Positions 1-13,452 of a DNA stretch of 64,000 nucleotides are shown in pieces. The DNA is from Distichodus sexfasciatus. Its lineage: Eukaryota > Chordata > Actinopteri > Characiformes > Distichodontidae. Position numbers and translations under genes: made by a program. The notes beneath the pieces are model-generated. The model did not search any database. It was given only the letters and a program-made list of their open reading frames with translations, and was not told the DNA's origin. Each line of letters starts with the position of its first letter. Positions within the stretch are counted from its first letter, which is position 1. The stretch covers positions 124,001-188,000 of the forward strand of contig JAVGVS010000011.1 in the NCBI GenBank assembly GCA_032718565.1. The letters are read 5' to 3'.

Positions 1-243
1 CAGCTATCACTTGCTACTTTTCGTGTTTTTGTGGATCTTTCACTGAATGGCGCGGTGTTTTTGCGTGTGTGTGTCCACCATAAAACACACAATGTATCTT
101 ATTCATCGGGAAGACAAAGTGTTATTCATTGGTGTTCTGCAGAGAGAGAGACACAACTTTTCTGTGCATTATCCCTTCCAATAACTTATCCTTTTTTTCT
201 TTCCCATTTTAATACATACACAAGTTGTGCTTTCCTCTTTCAG

Positions 244-3200
244 GTGCATCCAGTGTGATTGTGGGACACCCACTTGACACCGTTAAGGTAAGAACACTAG
301 TCGAGTAGGGAGTTTTGCATCCATTAAATCGTTTAATGTTTTGTGCATTAATTATTTCTGGCACATTTTATGCCATATATGTTTGCTTATAACAACAAAT
401 GTGCTTTAATAAAGTTTTTTTGCATCTGCATATTACAGACACGTTTACAAGCAGGAAATGGATATAATAACAGTCTCCACTGTATTGTATCCATCTACAA
501 AAAAGAGACGGTAAATGCACATACACAACTTGCACATTATGTATTCTTTCTGATTTATATGTGCATGCTTTCAATACTGAAAACATATTTGAAGTATATT
601 GTATTGAAAATGTTTCTAGAACTGTTAATTTTTATAAGAATTACAATTAATCTTTTCAAAATGTCTTAATCACTCTAAAAATTCCACATATTACCATGTT
701 TTTGACACTATCACAGTATAAACATAATAATGTCTTCCTTGTATATGGTACATAAGTCATCTACATTGACAAGAAAGAGCAAAATACCATGAAATGCAAT
801 GTTATCATACTTTGTTTATGTTAGGGCAATTATTCCTTCAGGACAGTGCTGATATACGTCGTCCTTCTGTTCCGTCAGGTTACAGGCTTTTTCAAAGGCC
901 TCTCCTTTCCGCTAGCTAGCATCACTGTCTATAACTCGATGGTGTTTGGCTGCTTCAGTAACTCTCAGAGACTTATTAGCAAGCTTCGTTATGGCGACGG
1001 CAGGCACCCCTGTGGTATGCTTGACCTGACTGTGGCCAGCATGATAACAGGCCTGGTGTCGGTAGGCCTGGGGGCCCCCGTAGACCTGGTCAAAATCAGG
1101 CTGCAAATGCAAACACAACCCGTTCTCACAGGTAAGTGCTAAATCTGAATGAGACAGCCTGTGCTGAACATGTCTTAGGAAAGGTCATTTCCAAATTTGA
1201 AGTTGTATGGAATATGTGAAAGAACTGTGTTCACCATCACAAAACCACATTTAAACATTGCATGGTACATTGATTCAATAATCAGCAAATCCATAGCATC
1301 AATCCAGAATTTAAAAAATCACTCAGGAACCATACATATTGTAACATCACTTTATATTGAACAAGAGGTCTATTTTTATTAGAAGATTTAAATCTCTGGT
1401 TCAGCTCAGGGAATAAAAATACCAAATCATATTTTTGTGATTTGATATGAATGTAAGTGATTGTGTTAAATCAGCATCTGATATTGTCTCATACAATCGC
1501 TGTGTCCTGATTTGAGTCAAAATTGTATCGTATCATAGCACACTGCGATATTAACAGATGCCGAATCATTGTCCATTGAATCTATATAATATTGTATACT
1601 TGGTAAAACTTGTGCTTTACACTCCTAGTTGTGTTTAAATGCAAGACAAAAATTATTTGTTTATCTCAACTTATATCCTGAGTCTTGTTTGCAGAAAATT
1701 TAAACCTTGCTGGAAATGGCAGCGTTCCACTTAGGCCGATGCGTCTGCAGGCTCAGCCCGTCTACCGAGGTCCCCTACACTGCATCAGCAGCATCCTGCA
1801 GACAGAGGGAGTCCAGGGGCTCTACAGGGGAGCAGGGGCCATGGTGCTACGAGACGTCCCCGGTTACACACTTTATTTTATCCCGTACGCACTCTTTTGT
1901 GAATGGCTTAAACCTAATGGACACAGCGCCTTACATCCCTGCTATATTTGGCTTGCTGGAGGTTTAGCAGGTAAGAAAGATGAGGTGAAGTTTTTGTCAT
2001 TTAATCACAGGTGTGTGAACCAAAGCAGAGCCTACCTTTACCTTTACAGCAGTTAGCAGACACTCTTATCCGGAGCGGTCTCTCTGGCGCAACTGGAGGT
2101 TAAGGGTCTTGCTCAAGGGTCCAGTGGTGGTTCCTAAGCATCAGCACAGGGTTTTAGTCACTTAGGCCACTGACCACAGACCTGGTAAAAAGTTCTGCTG
2201 TGACCAAGTTTCCTGCAGCCACAACAGAGTATTAACCAATATACAATCACAGACTGCCACTCAAGACTAAAACCACCTTTGGTGGCCATGAACAAGACCC
2301 TTAACCCTAAGTTGCCAGATGTTCTTTCCTGAGTACATTCCATTTCCTAATTACTGGAACAATTGTTCTACAGCAACTTGGAGTTAAGGGTCTACTTCGG
2401 AGTCATTTTGGTAGTGTTGTAAGTAGAATAGTTTTTGGCTTAAACTCAGAGTTCATAGACGAGATTCTTTCTACTTGGCCACTACCATCTACTAATCAAA
2501 TGTTAAGAAGCTTTGGATAAGGTCTGATAAATGTCCCTTTTGATATGACCACCTCCTAATATTTGATGTAACATGACTCTAGAGTACATTAATAATGATT
2601 GGTGATGTAGTCTCAGAGCCCTTTTGGTGTCTAAATGTCACAAAGTTTAGCTAAAGCTTCTCAGTGTCCAGCTCTTCTCCACGCCGCCTGATTATTTGTT
2701 CATCCGAAAGAAGGCCATAATTAATGACACATGACTGTGCTGACAAACTGGGGGGAATCCAAGGACATCTAGTTCTATACAAGCCCTGTGTGTGTGTATT
2801 TACTCAGGTGCTCTTGCGTTTTGTTCTGCAAGTTCAAATGAGTGAAAAGGCAAAACGGTTAGGGACTCAGCAGAACCCCTTTCAGTAAGCAATTCACAAT
2901 GTCTGCGATGTTTTTATGGATGTATTTTTGTTCTTGTTCACCAATTTTGGTCTTGTATTTTGTTGTCTTGTGTATTGTGTTGTTTATGTGTTTGATTTTA
3001 TTCTTTTGCAAGGAACCCTTGAGTTCTTCAATCAGTTGATGATGATGATGATGATTATTATTATTATTATTATTATCACTGCTGTTATTGGTAAAATTTG
3101 GGTCATTAAAGGCTTTGGTAACTAAAGACTCTCTCCTGGTTCATGTCTCATTTTACAGGATCTATTTCCTGGGTCACAGCAACACCAGCCGATGTGGTAA

Positions 3201-3843
3201 AGTCTCGACTGCAGGCAGACGCTATGCACCAGCGAAAATATAAGGGTATTGTCCATTGCATTGTACAAAGCTACAAGACGGAAGGACTACAGGTAAGTTC
3301 ATCATTTTAATTTGCATAGTCATAGTTACATTCATTAACTATTATCATTTTATTGGCTTTGTTATAAGGTTGCATGGACAGTTTTATAGATTTTTTTATG
3401 GTAGGCCAACACAGGAGATGGCCTGCAATGATCTTCTTGCATAATAATGTAATCAGTAACAAAGGGTTCAAGTTACGGGTATCAGAAGGCTACTGTCTGA
3501 CTGACTGTCTGTGTAAATGCCCGGTTGGCATGAGCTCATGAGTGCATAAGGTCTTGTTCCTGATAACGTCAGATTGCAGTTCCATTTTCCTTTTAGAAAC
3601 TAGTATTAAAACATTTTTGTTGGGCTGATGGTATGTGCAAAATCCTAACGTGATCAATAGATAAGTGCAGGATTGTTTCTTTCTGTTTTACTCAGTAAAT
3701 GTGTCTAATAGTTTCCTCTTCAATCTACAACTCAGGTTTTCTTCCGCGGTACCACAGTAAATGCAGTCAGAGGATTTCCCATGAGTGCCACCATGTTCCT
3801 GGGCTACGAACTTTCTCTGAAGTTTTTTCGGGGTCTACAATAA
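244..3843 (+). CDS. slc25a48: SLC25A48-type mitochondrial carrier, 5' end outside window
   Basis: Six exons join in phase: 244-287, 439-510, 879-1131, 1695-1970, 3159-3292 and 3736-3843 (stop TAA 3841-3843), each with AG/GT borders. The product is a six-helix inner-membrane carrier of the SLC25 family. The three family signatures are visible as PLDTVK (exon 1 here), PVDLVK (end of exon 3) and PADVVK (exon 5), each followed by a basic residue pattern, with the matrix-helix motifs GFFKG, GLYRG and VFFRG. Wording such as GHPLDTVKTRLQAG and RGFPMSATMFLGYELSL fits SLC25A48 better than the related A45 and A47. The visible part is about 294 residues; the human protein is about 311, so only the first short exon (start Met and the DFxAGW-type segment) is missing to the left. 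SLC25A48 has been linked to mitochondrial choline import; substrate cannot be read from this sequence. Confident in family, good confidence in member. Confidence 0.93.
1391..1630. mobile_element. decayed interspersed repeat, copy 1 of a three-copy family
   Basis: The stretch around 1436-1475 (TTTGATATGAATGTAAGTGA followed by AAATCAGCAT) recurs in near-identical form at about 42470-42515 and more distantly at 29575-29620. The three copies share order and wording but no intact ends were found, so the family is not assigned. It sits in an intron of slc25a48. Confidence 0.5.
2036..2400. mobile_element. SINE cluster (reverse copy followed by fragments)
   Basis: The reverse complement of a fish SINE tail (TTTACAGCAGTTAGCAGAC..CTCTTATCCGGAG) starts near 2042 and continues into the body GGTTAAGGGTCTTGCTCAAG. 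A forward body piece (ACAAGACCCTTAACCCTAAG) follows near 2292 and another reverse piece near 2370. Full relatives are at 21190-21360 and 45370-45566. Confidence 0.7.
3037..3077. repeat. (GAT)n/(ATT)n microsatellite
   Basis: A run of GAT triplets passes directly into ATT triplets inside the fourth intron of slc25a48. Confidence 0.95.
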
Positions 3844-5905
3844 CCTTCTAGAATAATAGCTAACGGAAGGGCTGGCTAGTTCTTAATATTAAGAATATTA
3901 ATTTATTGATCCTATGATGTCATTTTTGTTTTACACTAATGAGGTGTATGGCTGCATGTGGATTGACTAGTTAATACATATCTGCAGTATTAGGTACACC
4001 TTCACCTGCTTCTTATATTAAGAAAGAGAAGGAGTTCGACAATGGTTTTACAGGAGCATTTAAAGTGTTTTAATATATATTTTTGGAGAGGGTAAGCTGT
4101 CATTACTATGACATACTATGACTTAAACACTATATAGTTCATTACAAGCATTGATATTAATTTACGAAAAGTCATTTTCAGTCAACTGCTATGCATTAAG
4201 TCTTCATTTGAATACAGACGTATTATTTGTTTTCTGTTTGATTCAAATGTGTAAATATGATAAATTGCATTCCATACAAAGGAACATGATGAACAAAATG
4301 TATATTTTAGCTGAAGGCAAACAAAAGTAAATATAAGAACAAGAGTAACTGTATGCATACTCCTTATTCTGTATGTATGTTTATCACAGACCACAGACAA
4401 TCATATATAAGGGGGTTTTACTCTTACTGGTCACATTTTAAAGGACCCCATCCTTGTTAGTGTGTTTTATACCCCACTGTGTTTAGTTCCTGAGGTCAGA
4501 AAGTGTACTTGGCAACACCTGGTTTACACTGACTTTACACCTGAAAAGTTTGCTAGGTAATTAAAAATTAGGTTCTAATTGGAAATGTGCATACTGCATA
4601 CAGTATATACAGGTAGAAACTACTCAATGTCTTACACACCCGAAAGGAGTACTTAAAATGCTTTCTTCTGCGATAAGCTTTATCTCTTCCCTGCAACAGT
4701 TATAAAGATAAGGCTTGTTTTGAAGAAAGCATGTCATCACAAGAGAAATGGACATTGTAGCATGGATTACATATTTAAAATTTGAAAAACACAAAGCTCG
4801 ACTCGTCAGCTTCATCCAAACATTAAGTTCTTTGTTCATAAAACTGTGAGGAAAATCAATGAAAATGCTGCAAAGGCATTTGTTTGCTTTCATGGTGTTT
4901 CTGCAATCCAAAGATCTATTTCTGATCAAAAAATGTTGTCATGTTTCACTTATTCCATCATTATATAATTATAAAAGCATCAAATCTGTTGCAGCTCACG
5001 AGTTTTTATTTTTAGAATTTTAATCTTTAAAGCAAGCCATGTCAAAAGATGACTACCATGTTTTTTATTCATATAGATCTATGCTATTTTTCTACAAAAA
5101 ACACATCAATGGTTTTCTCACAGAACAGCTAAAAACACACAAGAACAATTCTTAAATAAACAGACAAGGCTTTACTGCGAGCAACTCAAACATGCTGAAG
5201 AAAACTTATCTTGCATTGGAAATCAGTATGAATTATCTAGTGTTTTTGCCCTTAATAGACATTGTACTTGTTGTGTTTGCACAGCAAGCTGTATACAAAG
5301 CAGAAAGTTTCAATGTTGACAAAGAAGGGAGGATAAATGGGAATCCAAATCCTACCATTACTGACAAAATATATAAAAGCCACTCCCAGAGTGCTGTTTG
5401 TCTTTCCTCTAGGAAAATTATGATGTACTGCTTTCTGAGTTTGGCTTAATAACTGCAGGTCCAGGGGCCGTAAACATAAATCCTTTGTACAAATGTAAGT
5501 ACAGGTTGTAAGTGAGGGAGCATCCGACACCAACAAAATAATAGCTGAAAGAAAAAAAACGAATATTTAAATATTAATAAAAATGACTTTTTTAAGAATA
5601 TTAATTGTTCATTCGACACAAACATGTTAAAAATCCAAATCACATAAAACGGCAGAGGAAAAATCGGGTTAGAATAGAAACAAACAACTAGGCAATTAAA
5701 CGAGTGCAAACTGCAAAACAAGATTTAAACAATGTCAAGTCTTGTTTCCTTTATGTTCATTAACTTCGGATCATCAGAGAGATGCTTCTGGACGTGCATC
5801 ATGTCTAACCACTAGATAGAAGTATTGTGTTTAAAAATGAAGTTCTGTGCAAAATTCAAACATCATTGCATTAAGCTTTGCTAACACGAGGTGTCAGTAG
5901 ATCTC
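3844..5905. other. slc25a48 3' flank and intergenic DNA
   Basis: AT-rich sequence after the slc25a48 stop codon; it must include the 3' UTR, but no strong AATAAA lies in the first few hundred bases so the end of the transcript is not placed. The long open frames here have no recognisable protein content. Confidence 0.6.
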
Positions 5906-5913
5906 TTCCTTAC

Positions 5914-6526
5914 TAGTGATGGGAATTTCGGCTCTTTTTACAGAGTCGGTTCTTATGGCTCTCTTAAAAGAGCCGGCTCTTTCGGCTCCCAAGTGGCTCC
6001 TCAGATTTTTTGTTGATTAAATTAATTACTAAAAAGATAATTTTAAATTAATTACAAATGTACAAAACATACATTATATCACAAGTTTATTTATGTGGCT
6101 TGTTATACTCAACATGGAACAGAGAGCTACGACAAATACATTTAAAGTACAAAAACAAATACCACCTTTGAAAAAAGATCCAATCCCTGATTGTATGTGT
6201 AATATTTATAAACTTTTACCTATTTACAGTGAAAGGTGTTGTCCCTGCATATATTTAACCTGTTCACCAAGTGAGTTGCCTTACTGCCATATCCGAGCCA
6301 CAGATGAAAGTGTTTTTTCAAAATAAAACACCCTGCGGACTGCGATGGTCGATAAATATGACATACAAAAATGTTTTTATTCGTTCTATTCTTTCTACAT
6401 CGTAGTTGACCAGTTACGTGCGGCTTGAACAGAAAAAGTAGAGAAAACAATGCGACTCCGAACGTTTACTTTAAAGAACCGCTCTGGTTAAAGGTTAAAG
6501 TTTCGTTCGCGACCGACACATCACGA
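5914..6526. mobile_element. non-autonomous hAT element with perfect 8-bp target duplication
   Basis: The left end reads TAGTGATGGGAATTTCGGCT and the right end is its imperfect inverse (..CGACCGACACATCACGA). The flanking octamer TTCCTTAC is repeated exactly at 5906-5913 and 6527-6534, the 8-bp duplication expected of hAT insertion. The interior has GGCTCTTT/AGAGCC pieces typical of this fish family and no transposase frame; 613 bp. Confidence 0.85.
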
Positions 6527-7460
6527 TTCCTTACGCAAGATGGGATAATTCAGGCTAAATATTCTTTCCAGACTTTTGCTCATTTGTTTACTTCATCAAT
6601 ATTGTTAACCCTCAATCAACATTCCTTATATTACGTTAAAAAACTAACCCTAACCGCTGAAAACCCTCCTTTCACACTGCAGCACTTGCTGCTCCTCCGC
6701 TCTCATTTTCGCTTCAGTCACTCAACACTGATGATTGCCAAACTGTTTCACCTGTGTTTCAATCTTTGTAAGTGTGCCAGTCCCACGTTTTGTAGCCTGT
6801 GTTTCTTACAGAAGATATTTGCATCCGCTTCGTGAATAAAACGCTCCGTTTTTCAGACTTAACGAGATAAAAAATAATAATAATTAAAAAAATTAAAGGT
6901 TAAAATTTCATTCTCTGGACCAACTGATGTTGAGAAATACTGTTGTGTCCAGCAGATCAGACTGGGCCTTCCGTTTGAACAACTACAATGTGGACAAATT
7001 AATAACAATACCATGTATATTACTAGATACAAGTATGTCCCAGTGTTTCAAAACCCAAATCCAAATAAAACTAAATTACTCTGAGGTGGAACATGTTTGC
7101 TTTAGTGAAATGCAGCTCTTACGTAGGCTAAATCAGAGCTTCTCGCAGGATTTTCAGGCATGACGTTCAGGAAATCAGTTAAAACTTTATTTCGTTAATT
7201 CAGGAAAACATGGCGGATTTTTCTTAGGGGGTATATTACGGCACATTAGTTTGTATATATGTTTTTTTAAACATTTAAATTTCGTGCTCGGCGAGTTTAT
7301 GTTAAAGGGAAATGATTCTCGGTTTTTCATGGTTTGTCTACGGTTTCTGTTATCTTTAATTAATCTCCTTTTTACTCTAACTTCGAAAAGTTGCACCTTG
7401 GTTTCTTCACCTACAGTGACAAATTTAATTGAGAGTTCTGTCAGCTCCACATGTAGACAT

Positions 7461-7581
7461 TAAAAAGCTTTAGGCTACTTTTAAGCGTTAGCTTTTCAAG
7501 CTACAAGCTAAAAGTCGCTAAGCTACAGCCAGGCTGTTTTAATATAGTAGTTAGCTACATTACAAGCTACAGAAAAATGGT
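7461..7581. repeat. hAT-like remnant rich in AGCTAC/TAGCT
   Basis: Repeated GCTACAAGCTA-type words (for example near 7500 and 7550) resemble the interior of the element at 58291-58719. No ends visible. Confidence 0.4.
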
Positions 7582-7589
7582 CTTATTAC

Positions 7590-8391
7590 CAGAGGTGGGC
7601 AAAGTAGTTAACTTCATTACTTAAGTGAAAGTACAGATCCCACAAGTCAAATGTTACTCCAATACAAGTGAAAGTCATACAGTTAAATTTTTACTTAAGT
7701 TAAAGTACTGAAGTACTTGTTTTAAAAAATACTTAAGTATTAAAAGTACATCTTATTTCACCACAATGCTGCATTATTGCCACAACATTTACAACACCTA
7801 ATGCCTCTGACTAGCTTGTAGAAGCTGTAGAATAAGGAACTGGTAGAATGTTACAGAATGAAACACAACCTCAACTGATAAAGAAAACCAGGCATTAGTT
7901 TATTTTATTAATTAATTGTAAGACACACACCAATCAGGAGGACAGTGCAACAGCAGTAAATGCATAAAATCAACATTCCAACCTGCTTAAAACCCAGCTC
8001 TACACCTCTAGCTTCATGACTTTCCAACAGCAACAATGTTTTAATCAAGACAGAAAACAGCAGAACTGTCTGAACTTGGTTTTATAGTTCCAGTCTACAG
8101 GCGTGATGTAACTCTATTGATTACTGATAGACTGTCACCTGCCAAACAACCAGTCACCTTTTAGAAAAGGTGGAATAACGTTTGCTTTATCCATAAATTT
8201 GAAAGTAACGAGTAACGAGAACCTTGATAGAAATGTAGTGAAGTAAAAAGTACAGTATTTGTCTTACAAATGTAGTGAAGTGGAAGTCATAAGTTTCCAA
8301 ATAAAATACTACTCAAGTGAAGTACAGATACTCAAAAACTCTACTTAAGTACAGTACTCAAGTAAATTTACGTAGTTACTGTCCACCTCTG
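7590..8391. mobile_element. non-autonomous hAT element, copy 1 of CAGAGGTGG family
   Basis: Inverted ends CAGAGGTGGGCAAAGTAGTT and ..AGTTACTGTCCACCTCTG; exact 8-bp target duplication CTTATTAC at 7582-7589 and 8392-8399. The sub-terminal zones are full of ACTTAAGT/AGTACAG words arranged in inverse orientation at the two ends. The interior around 7920-8110 is shared with the copy at 52501-53238. No transposase; 802 bp. Confidence 0.9.
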
Positions 8392-8659
8392 CTTATTACG
8401 TCCAAGGAATTTCATCCAGTAATATTTAACATTTGTTCTATGGTATATTCTTAGAGCAAATTTTTAAAAAATCTAAATAGTGATGTTAAAAGTAATGAAA
8501 ATCTGTAGTTGAAGTGGCATGTCCTGATCAAGAAGGCCAGAGGATAGAACCACCTCCTGTCTTTCCATTTTACCCAAAATACTCCTCTAACATATTTTCC
8601 AGATTTTAGCAGGTCAAACAGCAACTGGGGTGGAATAGGTCTCCTCAGAAGCAGTTCTG

Positions 8660-9020
8660 TAATTAGGCAATTCTAGACGATTGCCTGGGGGCCCGAACCT
8701 GTAGGGCCCCCCCCAAATCAGCCCTCCTCCACCATGAACACTTCAAAACCATGTTTAAGCTTATTCTGTCGAGTGCTGACAGTTTTTACGCTGCCAGCGG
8801 TAAGCCATGAAGATCAAACTGAACAAACTTCCTTTACTTTGGGAGACCATTGCGACCATTGTTTATTGGTGGCTGTGTGCTGTAGCTTCATCCCCTCTAT
8901 TCTGTCTTTATTTGAAGCTGTATAGGGATTGTCCTTTTTTGTAGATGTGTTTTTAAAGAACGCACATGGAGGGCCCCATGCCAGTATTTGCCCTAAAAAT
9001 TGCTAAATACGCCACTGGGC
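8660..9020. repeat. possible decayed repeat
   Basis: Starts with an odd GC-rich patch (GGGGGCCCGAACC..AGGGCCCCCCCC near 8687-8714) and ends with GGAGGGCCCCATGCC..CGCCACTGGGCC near 8968-9020. The GGGCC-rich borders suggest an inserted element but no target duplication was found. The 63-codon open frame inside has no recognisable content. Confidence 0.3.
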
Positions 9021-12000
9021 CTCCTTGCATCTCCTGATGTAAAAGTTCTGCAGAGATGGTAGGTCTGATCTGATACAGCGTTCTGATGTTCATATCACCT
9101 CTGTAGTAATTTAATGTCCTTTACACAGCTGGCAACAAATAGCTATACAAAAGTCTGGAGCACTCCTCATTACATTTTGCTTAGAAAATGAGACACTATG
9201 TACAGATACAAGTTTATTGCGACATGCAAACACAGATGTAAATAATGTTCCTCACGACTACAATAAAAACACAAAGTCTTGTTATTTGAAAGCATAACAT
9301 GAAGAAATCAAGGACGGCTCAATACACAGTACTACATTTGACATATTATATAACACAATGCTTAGAGGTGACATGCTTTTTCCAGTAATTATGATTCTGC
9401 AGAAATTCCAACTCTGAATAACCTTAGAGTTACTAATCAGTTAAACAGCATTTGATCAATAAAACAGCATCACGAGAAACAGAAAGGCCTGAATCTCCAC
9501 TGACTGCCTCAGAAGTGAAAATCAAATTACCCTCATGACCACAGAACGTTTGAAAGTGTCAAATACAAATATATAAAATAGGGGGAGAAATTAGTTAACT
9601 GAAATGTGCAAGTACATGCAAATGTCCACTTTCAGCTCTCATGCTGCTCTGAAAATGAGAAAAGCCACTTTGATCATTGATTCGTCCCAAAGGATTAAAT
9701 TGGAGGGTTGAGGTTTTACAATCCCACTGAGCTACAGCCTCACAGGGCCCATAAACACTTAAGAGAGATGGATGGATGCTGCCTTCCTTCATCTCGTCAT
9801 CCCTGTCAGCCAAGGGATTGCCACATGACTGTGCTGCATCCAAGAACCAGCAAAGCTAAATGAGCCAAATAAAGAACCAGCCAAATGGAGACAAAGCTGA
9901 TGATTAGTTAATTGTCTTTACTCTCTTACTGCTACATAAAAGACAAAATAAAAGACAAAGATGGTTGAGATAATTTATGTGAAATAAAATGATAATCGTT
10001 GCAGCATCACCTGCAGGTTTGTCATCAGGTTCAGGAATGAACTTTATCTAAATATTACATTTAGGTTTTTATGCCAAAAAACACCCAGTTTAATGTTATT
10101 GCCTTCTAATGGTGAGAGCTGCTTGAGCCTCTACAGCAGTATTGAAGTGTACACATCGTAATTCATTCTGTTTCACCGACAGCTTCTCCAGAGAGACATT
10201 GTGATTGGGTTACCTCTGCTTGTCCGTGGATGTCATGAATAAGGTTTTATTGCTCTTTTATTGTAGGGACGAGGCAGGTTCACATGCCAGCTGCTGTTCC
10301 TGGTTGGCAATATAAACCCCCCTGAGAGAGCCTCCCAACAGAAAGCAAACATGAGACAAGACTAGCACAATACTCTGCCTCTGCTGAGTCTCCTCTTCTC
10401 CAAAAAATGTCTTTTCTCAAAGGAAAACAACGTACAACAAACTCATATCATTTGGATATGTAAATTATTGCTGGCTTTAGCAACCATTACATTAAACAAC
10501 TTTAAAACATCAAAACAACGGTGGAAGACTGAAATGAAAGTCATTATCTCATATGTTTCTTTCTAAACAGACAAACACAGAGTTGGGTAGCGTGTAAACA
10601 TGAAAACCATTCAGTATTATTACTGCATACTATAATTTTAGCTACCATCCAAATATACACTTTTCTGCCTCTAATGAAGCAGCGGTTTTAAAACTCTGCG
10701 GGGGTTGGAGTTGGTGCTGGACAAGCAAATAGACAAGTGCACACAAGACACTAATCTGCACAAACAAGACATGACTTTTCTCTAAGGACATTCAAATGCA
10801 TCTTAGTCTTCTTAATTCAATTTCCACTATAAAAATATTATTCTTATGAACTCACAAACAGCATTTTCTTATTTTTACCACGTCAGTACTTCCTTGCTAC
10901 CTTCATTCAGTGGTGTAATTTTACTTAATACAAATTAGAACAAAGACTTTGTACTTGGAAAGAGCATTACACATATTAGTTTTCCCTTTTCTAGTTCATT
11001 AACATTTTAACCGACAACAGTCATTACTTGTTACATTTTGTAGTGATTTTGTTATATTCAATTTTGGTAGCTGGTATTGAATATAACTTTTTAATATAGC
11101 AGTATTATTATATTACATTACTGTATTATATTACTGATGGACTTACTGTTGTAAGTCACTCTGGATAAGAGAATCTGCTAAATGCTGTAAATGTACTGTA
11201 AATGTAAATGGACAGTGATAACGTCCTAGATCCTAAAACTGGAATTACTGCAGTATGTTTGACATGATGGTGATTTGTGACAGAGTCTAGCCTTCATCAT
11301 TTCAGAAATTAAATTAATTATCGTATTTTGAAATAATGGAAATTAAAGCACTTCACAATCCGTTAGTAATACCAGGATAAATACTTTTAAATACATAAAC
11401 AGTATTACGCAAGTAGCATTCGAATGGGGACTAGCTTTTAGTGTTGTCCTTTTCTTTGTAAGGTTAGGGTTATCTTTGTTTTTACTCAAGTATGGGTTTC
11501 AGATATGGTATACACCACTGGCCTTAATACTGGATCATAAGTGCAATTTTAACCATTGGGCTGCCCGGTCAGATAAAACAGATTGTGCACTTTGATTAAT
11601 CACATTTCCATACAACTCTGCGACATCTCACATTTTACTGTCTTGTGAGCTTGAGCAATGGAGATCTCAGTGCCGGGTTATGGTTAGATTTGCCATCAAA
11701 AGCATCATTATGTCTCTGTCCTGGACAAAATATAATATTACAGCATGTCAAGGCTATTCTCAATTCTACAGAATGGTCGATGTATTTTATTACTGTCCAT
11801 TACAGGATTCCCAATTACAAAGATGCTCATAGATCTTCAATATTACATTGAATATCAAAAGGTATCAATGCTTATGAGTCTAAGTATGTCCACTCAGGGG
11901 CTGAATTGTGTCCTTAGGTATTAAAGCTAAGCGTCAGAACCATGTTCATATTTTAGCATGATCGACTGCAAATCAAAAACAATATATGCATAATGTATAT

Positions 12001-12694
12001 GTTTTCTGAAGCATTATCAATGTTATAACCTCCATAATGCTAATAATGCCCCTGTTATTCATGATAGTCTACTTTGTTTTGGCTGCATCCTTTGTTGTTG
12101 AACAGAGCCTATAACACAAGCTGAGCAGCTGTCAGTTGTGTTTGCTTGGCTCCGATAAATGGAAGAGGTAATGACAGATGAGCACAGCGCCTTCGCAATG
12201 ACACAATGAGACCTTCAAAGGTCTAAACCCTTTTCTACATACAGAACTGTACTAAGTGAATGTTTGTCATGTTAGGCTATCTATTGATGAACACTGAACA
12301 CTGAACAGCAGTGTTCAAAAGTATTCCTATAGCTTACCTGTCATTCTGTACACATACATTTATTTTATAGTAAGCTAATGAGAGACAAAAAAATTTATGT
12401 CTGACATTCTATGCAGCATAGCCCACAATCCCATCACTGAACTGTCTTTTCTTGTTTCATCTTTGGTCAGAAATTTTGCTAAGTTAGCTAATGCCAAAGG
12501 GCTTAATTAGAGTTCATGAGGAACTGCCCATGACAGCAATACAAATTTTATAAAGGTTATTACTCTTGACAAATGGTCACTGATTTGACAAATCTATTGC
12601 ATATACCTCACTTTGTTTTTATTTAGAAAAAAAATCTGGTGATAAATGAACAAGAATTTGATTTTAATATTATATTTAATATTTAATAAATAGG
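9021..12694. other. intergenic DNA without recognised genes
   Basis: AT-rich; apart from a SINE tail at about 11137-11205 I recognise nothing in it. Open frames of 60-80 codons have no family resemblance. Confidence 0.6.
11137..11205 (+). mobile_element. SINE 3' tail
   Basis: TAAGTCACTCTGGATAAGAG followed by ATCTGCTAAATGCTGTAAATGT is the tail common to many fish SINEs. The head and body are absent. Confidence 0.75.
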
Positions 12695-12695
12695 A

Positions 12696-12748
<53 letters not shown>
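12695..12748. repeat. (ATCT)n microsatellite
   Basis: About thirteen uninterrupted ATCT units. Confidence 0.97.
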
Positions 12749-12789
12749 CAATAAACAAAAAAGTGTTAAACAAACCAGAATACGTTTTA

Positions 12790-13035
12790 TATTTTAGGTT
12801 CTTTTTAAGAAGATTTTAAGTAGCCACCTTTCGCTTTGATGACAACATTGCACACTCTTGCCATTCTTTCAATAGGATTCATGAGGTATTGACTTGGAAA
12901 GGTTTTCAGAGATGCTTTGACTTCACTCATCCATCCCAATCTATCTCAAATGAGTTTAGGTCGTGATTGTGGAGGTCAGGTCATCTGATGCAGCACCCCA
13001 TCACTTTCCTTCTTGTGTCAAAACTTACTTATGAT
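12790..13035. mobile_element. Tc1/mariner fragment
   Basis: AAGTAGCCACCTTTCGCTTT, GCACACTCTTGCCATTCTTT and CAGCACCCCATCACTTTCCT, in this order, are the worn non-coding and transposase-end wording of a fish Tc1-like element. It is truncated and has no open transposase frame. Confidence 0.7.
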
Positions 13036-13078
13036 TGAATATTTTGTGGGTTTATATTGGCCACTTGCAAACACCTTG

Positions 13079-13134
<56 letters not shown>

Positions 13135-13222
13135 ATATATAACCTCTCTCTCTATATAGATTATAAGATGTTTACAAGTGGCCAATATAAACCCACAAAA
13201 TAATCATAAATAAGTGGTTTTG
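13021..13222. repeat. palindromic repeat around a (CT)n tract
   Basis: The arm ending GTGGGTTTATATTGGCCACT (about 13021-13085) is matched inversely by AGTGGCCAATATAAACCCAC (about 13158-13222). The loop between is a (CT)n microsatellite plus short AT-rich sequence. It looks like a MITE-style hairpin whose centre expanded, 100-300 bases before the cplx2 promoter region. Confidence 0.75.
13082..13132. repeat. (CT)n microsatellite
   Basis: About 50 bases of CT with a single interruption. Confidence 0.97.
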
Positions 13223-13419
13223 TACCCAAAGTCAGACCCTTGTATCTGTTCACATACGAATAACTCTTGTTTACATGCTTTAATATAAAAAAAGAAAATA
13301 AACTACAATACAACTACACACAGGAATGGTGTTATCGAAGAACAAAGTGCTGTAGTGAGAATGGGGAGGGGGCGGTAGTGAGGAGAGGCGGAGAGGTGGG
13401 ATGGATGGAGGAATCGGGG

Positions 13420-13452
13420 GAGGAGGAGGAGGAGGAGGAGGAAGAGGAGGAG
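13420..13452. repeat. (GGA)n tract
   Basis: GGA/GAG triplets within a longer purine-only run in the candidate cplx2 promoter. Confidence 0.95.

Larger units (their letters stand above)
288..3735 (+). other. slc25a48 introns
   Basis: Five introns separate the exons. The long fourth intron (1971-3158) carries SINE pieces and a GAT/ATT microsatellite; the third (1132-1694) carries a decayed transposon copy. I see nothing else gene-like in them. Confidence 0.8.

Noticed and set aside
6640..6665. CTAACCCTAACC resembling telomere repeat
   Set aside because: Only two units; chance or a tiny fragment.
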